Shown piece by piece: positions 6,030 to 12,712 of a stretch of 24,595 nt of DNA. The notes under the pieces are model-generated. The model saw nothing but the letters and a program-made list of their open reading frames with translations. It searched no databases and was not told where the DNA came from. The stretch comes from Deinococcus carri (GTDB lineage: Bacteria > Deinococcota > Deinococci > Deinococcales > Deinococcaceae). The position numbers were made by a program, and so were the translations under genes. Within the stretch, counting starts at the first letter, position 1. Each line of letters opens with the position of its first letter. Where the stretch lies: contig NZ_BAABRP010000027.1 of the NCBI RefSeq assembly GCF_039545055.1, positions 8,001 through 32,595 of the forward strand, given 5' to 3'.

Positions 6030-7441
6030 ACCCGCAGCACCACCTCCAGCACCCCACCCGGCGCGATGCTCAGGCGTGTGCCGGAGCGCATCAGCACCTC
6101 CCGCGTCGGGCTGCCCTCGCGCACCAGGTTGCCGATGGCTTCCAGGGCTGCCGCCGTGTTGGGCAGGCTGACCACCAGCGGGGGAGCCATCTCAGCCCGC
6201 AGCGCCTCAACCTGCCGCCGGGCCGTGTCCCGAAGCTGGGCGTACTCGTCACCGGTCAGCAGCTCGCGCTGGTAGTCGGTGAGGTACCGCTTGAGCTGCC
6301 CCTCCAGCCGCTCGATTTCCTTCAGCGTCCGGCTGTGGTCGGGTGGCGTGGGTGCCCCAGCCTGTGCGTACCGCTCCGGGTGTTCAGCAATCTCGCGCAC
6401 AATGCGCTCAGCGTGAGCGTGTAGGTCGTCCATGCGGTAATGGGTCCGCTGGGAGCAGGTGGGCGTGTCCCCGTAGTGGCGGTGCTTGAAGGCGCGCGAG
6501 CAGCGGTAGTGGCGGTAGCTCTTGCGGCTGGCGTGGCTGTTCGTGCCGCTCATGGCCCCGCCGCACTCAGCGCACCGGAGGATGCCGTTCAGCCAGAAGG
6601 TTTCGGTGTGCCTCCTGGGCTTGCGGCGCAGGCTGTCGCGGGCGAGCTGCCAGGTGTTCGGGTCTACCAGGGCCGGGACAGTGAAGGTGAACTCCCGCTT
6701 GGCGTGCCGGAGGGTCATCCGGGCCTCGCCCTTGTAGGCCGTGTTCTGCGCGATGTACCAGACGCGCTGCGGATGCCAGACCGCATTCATGGCGCTGGGG
6801 ACATTGCGGGCGTTCAGGTCGTCAGCGATCTTGCCGGTCGTCTCGCCACCCGCCAGGCGATGGAACATCTCGCGGACGATGGCTGCCTCCGCCTCATCGA
6901 CCTCGATGCGCCGCACCGCCTTGCCGCCTTCCAGGTCGTAAGCCTGGCGATACCCGTAGCAGCGCCACCCGTGAGGGATGATCAACCCCTTCTCGGCGGC
7001 AGCCAGCTTCCCACCCAGCATCCGGCGTTTGATCTGGCGCAGCTCTTGGTGTGCGATGACCATCCGCATGTCGAAGGTCAGCACGCTGGCGTCGTCATCC
7101 GGGTTGTAATGGCCGTCCGTGGCGTTGTGGACGTGGAGGCCGAGGCCGAGCAACTCTTCGAGGATCCGGTGCCCGGCAAGCGGCGTACGGCCCAGGCGGT
7201 CGGCCTCGCTGGTGATGATGGCGCTGTATTTGTCCCGGTCCGCCTTTAGCCGTTCTAGACCTTCTCGCGTCTCGCTGCGCCCAGTGATGACGTCTGTGTA
7301 CAGAGCGCCCTCGGGGATGGCCAGGCCAGTGCGGACAGCGTAGGCGCGGCTCTCGGCCTCCTGGCGGGCGAGGCCGTAGCGGTCGTCGCGTGCCTGGAGG
7401 TGTGAAGAGACCCTGATGTAGAGGGCGGCAGGGTGGGTCAT
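6026..7441 (-). CDS. Large serine recombinase (site-specific integrase)
   Basis: 471 residues, ATG at 7441 with AGGAG 7 nt upstream. The N-terminal resolvase domain (~1-150) has the YIRVSS motif with nucleophile Ser12, and EADRLGRTPL matches the conserved arginine-containing helix of serine recombinases. A recombinase domain follows (~155-265: EAAIVREMFHRLAGGETTGK, then IADDLNARNVPS). A zinc ribbon runs from about 275 to 340 (CAECGG ... CSRAFKH ... CSQRTHY). A coiled coil (~365-420) is expected to control the direction of recombination. The 3' end lies 26 bp from the centre of the att site in mutS, as expected for the enzyme that integrated this element. Excision would need a separate directionality factor, not recognised here. 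Confidence 0.95.
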   Translation of the reverse strand: MTHPAALYIRVSSHLQARDDRYGLARQEAESRAYAVRTGLAIPEGALYTDVITGRSETREGLERLKADRDKYSAIITSEADRLGRTPLAGHRILEELLGLGLHVHNATDGHYNPDDDASVLTFDMRMVIAHQELRQIKRRMLGGKLAAAEKGLIIPHGWRCYGYRQAYDLEGGKAVRRIEVDEAEAAIVREMFHRLAGGETTGKIADDLNARNVPSAMNAVWHPQRVWYIAQNTAYKGEARMTLRHAKREFTFTVPALVDPNTWQLARDSLRRKPRRHTETFWLNGILRCAECGGAMSGTNSHASRKSYRHYRCSRAFKHRHYGDTPTCSQRTHYRMDDLHAHAERIVREIAEHPERYAQAGAPTPPDHSRTLKEIERLEGQLKRYLTDYQRELLTGDEYAQLRDTARRQVEALRAEMAPPLVVSLPNTAAALEAIGNLVREGSPTREVLMRSGTRLSIAPGGVLEVVLRV

Positions 7442-7472
7442 TCAGAACTCCTACAGAGGGACTGTTGTGCTT

Positions 7473-8558
7473 TTAGGCTGAGCTTGCATCTACCCGCTGG
7501 ATTCCATTGACATGATGCCTAAGAGATTTACCAACTAGTTCGCCGATCATAACCGGCACTGCGTTACCGATCATGCGTCCGACCTTTACAAGATTCACTT
7601 TCTGTCCGGGTGCAACGAATTGATAGTTTCTTGGGAAGCTTTGGAGAATGGCAGCCTCACGCAGTGAGATAGCTCGGTCCTGCTCCGGGTGGCCGAAACG
7701 TCCATTGCCAAAGCCAAAGCACTGCGTTGTGATTGTCGGGCTGGGCTGCTCCCATTCCATACGCCCGTACACGCTTGGGTAGGTTTCGCCTGTTGCCTTC
7801 CGGTGGCAGGCGGCAACGAGGGACTGGTCTTCCCAGTCTCGCCAAGTTTTACCTGGGCGTGCTTGGCGGATGCGGCGGAGATTCAGCTCGCTTAATCTGG
7901 ATGAGATATGCAGTGGGTCGTCTGGGTGCTGGCCGCCTGCTTCTAAGGGGGGCAAGTCAACAATAGCTTCCCGTACTACTCGACGTGCCCGGCCGAACTC
8001 CTCGGGGGTCAAGATGCGGATGCTGCCGAGCTTAGAGGCTAGCAGCACCAAGCGCCTGCGCGTCTGGGGCAAGCCATACTCAACGCAATCCACAACGCCG
8101 TACCAGAGCTGGTAGCCTTCTAGGAAGTCAAGGAATTCTTGGAAGACGTTGTGCTGTAGGAGTTGCGGGACGTTCTCCATCGTCACAAGTTCCGGTTGGG
8201 TGTCCCGTACGAGTCGTCCAAAGTCCAGTACCAGCTTCCAGTCCTCACCGCCACGCTGAGCGCGCCCGCGTTGACTATAGGTGGAAAAGGGCTGGCAGGG
8301 GGCGCACCCAGCCAGAAGTCGAATTTGAGCATTTTTGTAGAAGTCAGCTAACTCCTGGACGGTTACGTCCTCCACGCTCTTTTGTATGAAACGAGCAGGG
8401 TTGTTCGTCTCATAGGGATAGCGGCACGACGGATCAATATCAATCCCCGCAACTACATTGATGCCCTGAAGATACATGCCGTGTGTTAGGCCGCCTGCAC
8501 CAGAGAAAAGGTCGACACCGACTATTTCATTTTTAGATGTTTTCTGCGTTTGCCCCAT
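7473..8558 (-). CDS. DNA (cytosine-5-)-methyltransferase
   Basis: 361 residues from the ATG at 8558, preceded by GAGGG; an ATG 54 nt further upstream lacks a ribosome-binding site. The C5-methyltransferase motifs appear in order: motif I FSGAGG (18-23), motif IV PCQPFS with the catalytic Cys (87-92), motif VI ENV (128-130), motif VIII QTRRR (165-169) and motif X GNAVPV near the C-terminus. A short target-recognition region lies between VIII and IX (TITTQCFGFGNGRFG). All catalytic residues are present. The 5' end overlaps the HEPN gene by 26 bp. No restriction endonuclease of a known fold adjoins it, so it probably marks self DNA for the DUF262/HEPN pair. The stop codon is 31 bp from the integrase start with no hairpin between. 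Confidence 0.93.
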   Translation of the reverse strand: MGQTQKTSKNEIVGVDLFSGAGGLTHGMYLQGINVVAGIDIDPSCRYPYETNNPARFIQKSVEDVTVQELADFYKNAQIRLLAGCAPCQPFSTYSQRGRAQRGGEDWKLVLDFGRLVRDTQPELVTMENVPQLLQHNVFQEFLDFLEGYQLWYGVVDCVEYGLPQTRRRLVLLASKLGSIRILTPEEFGRARRVVREAIVDLPPLEAGGQHPDDPLHISSRLSELNLRRIRQARPGKTWRDWEDQSLVAACHRKATGETYPSVYGRMEWEQPSPTITTQCFGFGNGRFGHPEQDRAISLREAAILQSFPRNYQFVAPGQKVNLVKVGRMIGNAVPVMIGELVGKSLRHHVNGIQRVDASSA

Positions 8559-9294
8559 CACTTCCCTCGCCCATGTCAGTTGCTGGCCTAGAGTCTGGTT
8601 TAAGATAAGCATAGTTTACAATATATCTCTCAAAAGAGTCAATGGTTTCCCTAAGATAAGATATTACCCTATTAACGTAATCCTGTAGATCCTCAATGGT
8701 TACATTGGAGCCGCACTCGCTGAACGATAAATCGCCATGTGCCATGCTATTCCTCATGGAGACGATAGCTTTCATAATGCTTTGTCTTTCGATAACGGGC
8801 CTTTTGACCATTGCATTGGTTTCTGGTGAAATATCGAAGGCCATTCCTATCCGTTTAGTGACAAACTTGTATATTTCTTCATCATCCCAGTTCCCGCCGC
8901 CGCCTTTGTCAATCCTAAATGCCCTTAATGCACCTCCGCCAAATGCCTCCTTGATAACAGCGGCGGTGTCTTCAAGGCGGCGTTCATAGTTCATTTCCAT
9001 ATGCGTCTTGGCATTGCTTCTCGTCCACTCCACCAACATTTCATCTGACAGGTCGGCAAGTGTCCAAGAGCCGTCCTCAATCATATGTTCTACAATTGCC
9101 TGTGTACTCTTGGCAATTGTAGATTCAATAAGATTATAAAGAAGTAGATATATGGTAGAGAAAAGAATCCTTTGTTGTGTGGGTGTGATTCTAGCTCGGC
9201 CCACCTCAGAAGTGGTAGCGCCGATAAAATCCAGAAACTCCCCAATCTCGCCAACGCGCTCTTCAAAAATCTGACGGGAGTCATCAATTCTCAT
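8533..9294 (-). CDS. HEPN-domain protein, MAE_28990/MAE_18760 type
   Basis: 253 residues; the ATG overlaps the DUF262 stop (ATGA). An all-helical protein with the HEPN ribonuclease signature R181-x4-H186 (MRNSMAHG). Upstream helices (ILFSTIYLLLYNLIESTIAK) and the tail (LQDYVNRVISYLRETIDSFE) fit the MAE_28990/MAE_18760-like HEPN family, often encoded beside DUF262 proteins. HEPN proteins with an intact R-x4-6-H motif commonly cleave RNA and act as toxins or defence effectors; RNA cleavage here is predicted, not shown. The gene is strikingly AT-rich: the 60-bp lines from 8641 and 9121 contain 21 and 16 G+C, against 47 of 60 at 15001. Confidence 0.82.
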   Translation of the reverse strand: MRIDDSRQIFEERVGEIGEFLDFIGATTSEVGRARITPTQQRILFSTIYLLLYNLIESTIAKSTQAIVEHMIEDGSWTLADLSDEMLVEWTRSNAKTHMEMNYERRLEDTAAVIKEAFGGGALRAFRIDKGGGGNWDDEEIYKFVTKRIGMAFDISPETNAMVKRPVIERQSIMKAIVSMRNSMAHGDLSFSECGSNVTIEDLQDYVNRVISYLRETIDSFERYIVNYAYLKPDSRPATDMGEGSDGANAENI

Positions 9295-10367
9295 CGTGAG
9301 TTTTCCAGCAATCTGTCACGCACAAATGAAAGACGTGCCTTCAGGCGATTGATTCCATTCGCGCCATCAGAACCTGTTACCCCTGCGAACTCCTCCGAGG
9401 CTATCCACGCGGCAATCTGCTGACGATTTGGGGTTAGACCTGGACGCTCACGTAAGGCGAGGGACGTACCAATCGCAATGCTCTCAAAGCGTGCGCGGGG
9501 GCTAGCGCGGCCATTAGGCGATTTGCGGAAGCCGTAGGGAAAGTAATCCCGCACAAATCCTGTCATCTCATGGAACCGATGCTCATATTGAATAATTAAG
9601 TCTTCGTTGCTGGAAAACATATCATTCATCTGTTTCGTGTATAGGAACAGGAAGGGTGTTACTTCGTCTGCGTAGTCTTCTAAGCCGTCACCGTAGGCAA
9701 AAAAGCGGGTAACTAGTTCTTCGCGCTCCCGAGTTTTCACCTGTTTCTCTGGTACGGGCGTCAGGTTTACAAAGAGTGGATCTTTGGCCAGTTCAATTAC
9801 TAAATCCGTAAATAGACCAGGCAATGCGCCGCGTCTGACCTCTGCTGGGTTCGCAGTCAAGCTGCCAGTATTTATCCTATCGAAGAGATCGAACCTTGCC
9901 TCATCGTCCGCGTGTTCGTTCAGTACAATGCCGCGAATCGACCGATTCAGAAACTTGCGCCTTCTCGCTTCAGAGAAATCTCGAAACATAAACCCTGATG
10001 AGGCGGAGAGCTTGTCAAGTTCACCGAGCGCCAAATCACCGTAGACGAATTCGGCTAGGGTTCGGAGGCGCTGGGAGCCGTCTACAATCTCCAGTTTGCC
10101 ATCCACTGGATTCTCAAAGAAGAAGATGAATGGCACGGGCAGATTGATCAGCAGAGACTCGATAAACCGCCACTTGCGCTCAGAATCCCAGGTGTATTCG
10201 CGTTGATAGCCAGGAATAGTGTATTCGTTCTCGTGGACTTTCTGCGCGAGATGCTCAATCGTGTACTCAGTAATAAAATAATCAATCCTCTTCGTCTTTT
10301 CGGCAATCTGGGCCTCGGCGGCTTCGACTTCCTCCTTGGTTCTCAGGAACAGCGGAAGCATGGTCAT
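9291..10367 (-). CDS. DUF262 (ParB/Srx-fold) protein
   Basis: 358 residues. The start is set at the ATG at 10367 because AAGGAG lies 8 nt upstream; a GTG at 10376 would sit directly on that site. DUF262 hallmarks are IPGYQREYTW (51-60), the EIVDGSQRL nucleotide-binding motif (93-101) and FDRINTG...EVRRGAL (162-182), followed by a helical C-terminal half. DUF262 is the ParB/Srx-fold domain of GmrS-type and other defence proteins, in which it is believed to bind and hydrolyse NTPs and sense DNA state. No C-terminal HNH (DUF1524) domain is seen; the effector role is apparently taken by the coupled HEPN protein. First gene of the three-gene cassette. Confidence 0.88.
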   Translation of the reverse strand: MTMLPLFLRTKEEVEAAEAQIAEKTKRIDYFITEYTIEHLAQKVHENEYTIPGYQREYTWDSERKWRFIESLLINLPVPFIFFFENPVDGKLEIVDGSQRLRTLAEFVYGDLALGELDKLSASSGFMFRDFSEARRRKFLNRSIRGIVLNEHADDEARFDLFDRINTGSLTANPAEVRRGALPGLFTDLVIELAKDPLFVNLTPVPEKQVKTREREELVTRFFAYGDGLEDYADEVTPFLFLYTKQMNDMFSSNEDLIIQYEHRFHEMTGFVRDYFPYGFRKSPNGRASPRARFESIAIGTSLALRERPGLTPNRQQIAAWIASEEFAGVTGSDGANGINRLKARLSFVRDRLLENSR

Positions 10368-10526
10368 AATGTCCACTCCTTATGTTGTGGGTAGCTCGAA
10401 TGGGCCAAGACGAGCTGTGACTCACCGTGCAGGCGAGGAAACGGCGTCGGTGCCTCACGCCGGAACTTCACCACGCCACCACCCGCGGCGTCAGCCCCGC
10501 CCCACATGCCTCCCGCACCCCACCCC

Positions 10527-11318
10527 TCACGGCTGCCAGACCCCCAGCCCAGTTGCCTTCGCACTCGCCTGCGCCGCCTGGAAGTAGCTCAGGTACTTGG
10601 TGTTGGGGCCACCCTCGACTGCCGTTGCCAGCCCAGCCAGCACGAGCTGGGCGTTTACAAGCTGCTGGTCCTGCCAGATGTAAACCCACATCGCCCGACT
10701 CGGCGCGTAGGCCGCCTTGTCCTGCTCGACATAGACCAACGTGTTCACCGGCAGCGCCTTCGTGAGCCAGGCTGTTGCCGCAACTTCTTGCCCCTTCGGC
10801 ACCTGCACGCCGATCAGTTCGGCCGGGAAATCCGTGTAGTCGGCGTTCAGGACCAGGTGGCTACCGTCCAGCACCTGAACGACCCGGTAGAGCTTCATGG
10901 CAGCCGGGTCTGGTGAGACGGGCGATGCGGCCCCATAGTTGACCTGGACAGCGGGGGCGCTGCCGGTGGACTGGGTGGCGTTCGGGTCCCGGGGACCCGT
11001 GTTGTAGGGGTTGAAGTTGTAGTTGTCGTTGTCATCCCCGTTGCTCTCACAGGCGAGGCCGTCGTGGTCGCGGTCGAGGTGGGCGCTGTAGGCCCCGTCG
11101 CTGCGGGGAATGTCATAGCGCCCCGCCGCTCTCGCAGCCTGGCAGCTTGCAAACCAGACCGCCTGCCGCGGGGCAGTGGGAGGGGTCGCTGGTGTGCCGA
11201 CGTGACAGGTGGAGTTCTGGGGAATGTAGGAGTTCCCGCAGGGTTTTCCAGTGCTGGAGGTTGCGGCCACGCCGGTAGAGGCCAAGGTCAGTACGGTGAG
11301 GGTGAGCAGCTTCTTCAT
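10527..11318 (-). CDS. Secreted protein with excalibur motif and degenerate thermonuclease fold
   Basis: 263 residues; the start at the ATG at 11318 is chosen because it begins a signal peptide (MKKLLTLTVLTLASTGVAAT) after AGGAG. The mature N-terminus carries cysteines (CGNSYIPQNSTC) and an excalibur calcium-binding motif, CQAARAAG...YSAHLDRDHDGLACES. After an Asn/Pro/Thr-rich linker, the C-terminal ~110 residues (YRVVQVLDGSHLVLN...AELIGVQVPKGQE...WVYIWQDQQLVNAQLVLAGL) have the order of a staphylococcal-nuclease OB fold. The catalytic positions usually seen as RLIGID-P-E are not conserved (ELIGVQ), so nuclease activity is doubtful. It may bind Ca2+ or nucleic acid at the cell surface. Probably phage cargo. 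Confidence 0.75.
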   Translation of the reverse strand: MKKLLTLTVLTLASTGVAATSSTGKPCGNSYIPQNSTCHVGTPATPPTAPRQAVWFASCQAARAAGRYDIPRSDGAYSAHLDRDHDGLACESNGDDNDNYNFNPYNTGPRDPNATQSTGSAPAVQVNYGAASPVSPDPAAMKLYRVVQVLDGSHLVLNADYTDFPAELIGVQVPKGQEVAATAWLTKALPVNTLVYVEQDKAAYAPSRAMWVYIWQDQQLVNAQLVLAGLATAVEGGPNTKYLSYFQAAQASAKATGLGVWQP

Positions 11319-11442
11319 CAACAGAGACTCCTGATTCAGCGAAGCACGCCTGGCCTTCTCTGTCGCGCGAGTTTGCCCGTCACCTTGCGGCAAGCCCCTC
11401 ACTCCCCCCACGTCCCCAGTACCCGCTTCTTGCGCACCGCCC

Positions 11443-11910
11443 TCACCTATCCCAGGGTCGATACCGGGTGTGTTCCCAGTGCCGCCCATCCTGGCTTACG
11501 GCGTACACACGTCCGCAGTTGCGGATGGTTCGGTCGAGTTGGACCGGAGGGTAGGCGGGATTGTCGCTGTACATGGCCGGACGCCCGCAGTGGGGCCGCA
11601 GCCGCTTCACCACCAGGTTGCCGTCGGGAAGCCGGAAGGCAAAGGTGTGTCCGGTATCCGACAGCACGTCCTTGCTGTCCACCAGCACGAACGCTCCATG
11701 TGTGATACCGGTGCCGTCCGCGAGGGTCATGCTGTCGCCATCCACCTGAAGAACGAACATCCCGAACCGGCGGAACCCGGGCGGGATGGGCATGCGGCGA
11801 CGCACAGGAAAAGGCGTTGGATCCAGAGGACTTCCGGCGCTGATTAAGCCCAGGACGGGGGCTTTGCTGGGAGCATAACGTTTGGGTAGAAAGCAGGACG
11901 GCAAGGGCAA
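11443..11910 (-). CDS. Stand-alone S24 (LexA/UmuD-type) protease without DNA-binding domain
   Basis: 155 residues from a TTG at 11910; a second TTG at 11904 is better spaced from AAAGGAG and may be the true start. The S24 dyad is present: S60 in VDGDSM and K102 in LVVKRL. An Ala25-Gly26 bond (GLISAGSPLD) sits where UmuD and LexA self-cleave, and the 35-residue distance to the serine resembles UmuD (Cys24-Gly25, Ser60). There is no helix-turn-helix. It follows the CI-like repressor by 8-14 nt and its ribosome-binding site overlaps the repressor stop, so the two are co-expressed. Likely roles are RecA-stimulated self-cleavage as a UmuD analogue, or partner/regulator of the adjacent repressor. 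No umuC-like gene lies nearby. Confidence 0.8.
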   Translation of the reverse strand: MPLPSCFLPKRYAPSKAPVLGLISAGSPLDPTPFPVRRRMPIPPGFRRFGMFVLQVDGDSMTLADGTGITHGAFVLVDSKDVLSDTGHTFAFRLPDGNLVVKRLRPHCGRPAMYSDNPAYPPVQLDRTIRNCGRVYAVSQDGRHWEHTRYRPWDR

Positions 11911-11918
11911 AGTCTCCT

Positions 11919-12611
11919 TTAGTTCAGCAGTTGTGGGCTGTAATCGCTGGTCACGCCAGCGACCAGGCCGATGACGTGGGCTTCATTGGCAGGGATGTCT
12001 TCGTACTGCCGGTTCTCCGCCCGGAAGACGGAGCCGAGGCGTGTGGTGGTGTACAGACGGACGTGCACGCCATCGGTGTCCGTGATGACGTACACCCGCC
12101 CCTCGTCCAGAGTGGTCTGTTTCCGGTCGATGTGGAGGTAATCGCCAGGGCGGATGCTGGCGGGGCTGGTGCCCTGCATCTCGTCGGTATCGGCCCGGAG
12201 GAGCAGCGGCTGCCCGATGCCAGGCATGACGGCCTCGTGGTCCACAGCAGGACCGGGCGTGTCGGGGGTGAGCGCTGCCTTCAAGGGATACACATCGGCA
12301 CTGCCTTCGCCGACCAAGGTGGCATCCACAATGCCTAGATCGACGCCAGTGGCCCGCTGCATCTCGGCCAACGTCCAGCCGAGGGCGCGGGCAAGGGCGA
12401 CGACTCGCCCAATCGCCATCCCCGTTAGGGGAGAGGTGCCCGTTTCCAGGGCGGAAATACTGCGCTGGGCGACGGTGTACTCCGTACGAGCCATAACCTC
12501 TTCTTGCGAGAGACCTAGCTGTACACGACGTTCACGGAGAGCCTCTGCCCATTCGGGTATGGCTTTCAGATTCGCTCTGGCACGCGGCTTTGGCATCTGG
12601 GGGTTTAGCAT
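11919..12611 (-). CDS. CI-like phage repressor with degenerate S24 domain
   Basis: 230 residues. Residues ~22-85 form an XRE helix-turn-helix (LGLSQEEVMARTEYTVAQRS, then SALETG). Residues ~130-225 match the S24/LexA C-terminal dimerisation fold (PGDYLHIDRKQ...GRVYVITDTDGVHVRLY...ANEAHVIGLVAGV). The expected GDSM serine is replaced (TDEM, Glu144) and the catalytic lysine position holds V184-R185, so self-cleavage is unlikely. Start: ATG 12611 directly abuts AAGGAG; the ATG at 12596 is 15 nt from it, so neither spacing is ideal. It diverges from cro and presumably binds the TAGCA-N6-TGCTA sites, two of which cover its own start region. It should maintain lysogeny. Confidence 0.85.
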   Translation of the reverse strand: MLNPQMPKPRARANLKAIPEWAEALRERRVQLGLSQEEVMARTEYTVAQRSISALETGTSPLTGMAIGRVVALARALGWTLAEMQRATGVDLGIVDATLVGEGSADVYPLKAALTPDTPGPAVDHEAVMPGIGQPLLLRADTDEMQGTSPASIRPGDYLHIDRKQTTLDEGRVYVITDTDGVHVRLYTTTRLGSVFRAENRQYEDIPANEAHVIGLVAGVTSDYSPQLLN

Positions 12612-12621
12612 CTCCTTGCTA
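12606..12621. promoter_or_regulatory. Operator O1a
   Basis: TAGCA-N6-TGCTA (centre TCTCCT), a perfect 5-bp inverted repeat covering the repressor start codon and its Shine-Dalgarno sequence. Binding here would hinder repressor expression (autoregulation). Confidence 0.7.
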
Positions 12622-12635
12622 GTACGGTAATGCTA
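12620..12635. promoter_or_regulatory. Operator O1b
   Basis: TAGTA-N6-TGCTA (centre CGGTAA), one mismatch from the consensus. It shares 2 bp with O1a, giving a 14-bp centre-to-centre step, identical to the O2a/O2b pair. Confidence 0.6.
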
Positions 12636-12672
12636 CACACGGAGTTCCGGAGGAGCTACTCAGAAAAATCTC

Positions 12673-12688
12673 TAGCATTGAATTGCTA
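12673..12688. promoter_or_regulatory. Operator O2a
   Basis: TAGCA-N6-TGCTA (centre TTGAAT), extended by one base on each side to CTAGCA/TGCTAG. Its centre is the -35 box of the cro promoter. Confidence 0.75.
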
Positions 12689-12706
12689 GCTAAATCCTGC
12701 TAAAGT
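12678..12706 (+). promoter_or_regulatory. Promoter of the early operon (cro)
   Basis: -35 TTGAAT (12678-12683), 17-bp spacer, -10 TAAAGT (12701-12706). The ATG of cro begins 6 nt after the -10 box, so the transcript is probably leaderless. Operators O2a and O2b cover the -35 and the spacer/-10, the arrangement of a phage PR under repressor control. Confidence 0.75.
12687..12702. promoter_or_regulatory. Operator O2b
   Basis: TAGCT-N6-TGCTA (centre AAATCC), one mismatch. It overlaps O2a by 2 bp and covers the spacer and the first bases of the -10 box of the cro promoter. Confidence 0.65.
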
Positions 12707-12712
12707 GTGCTT

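Noticed and set aside
8559..8612. Upstream ATG of the cytosine methyltransferase
   Set aside because: No ribosome-binding site and deep overlap with the HEPN gene; the ATG at 8558 follows GAGGG at a good distance and suffices for all motifs.
10377..10526. Search for a clear promoter of the DUF262 cassette
   Set aside because: Minus strand has TTGGCC and ACATAA 17 bp apart, too far from consensus to call; no terminator of the excalibur gene is visible here either.
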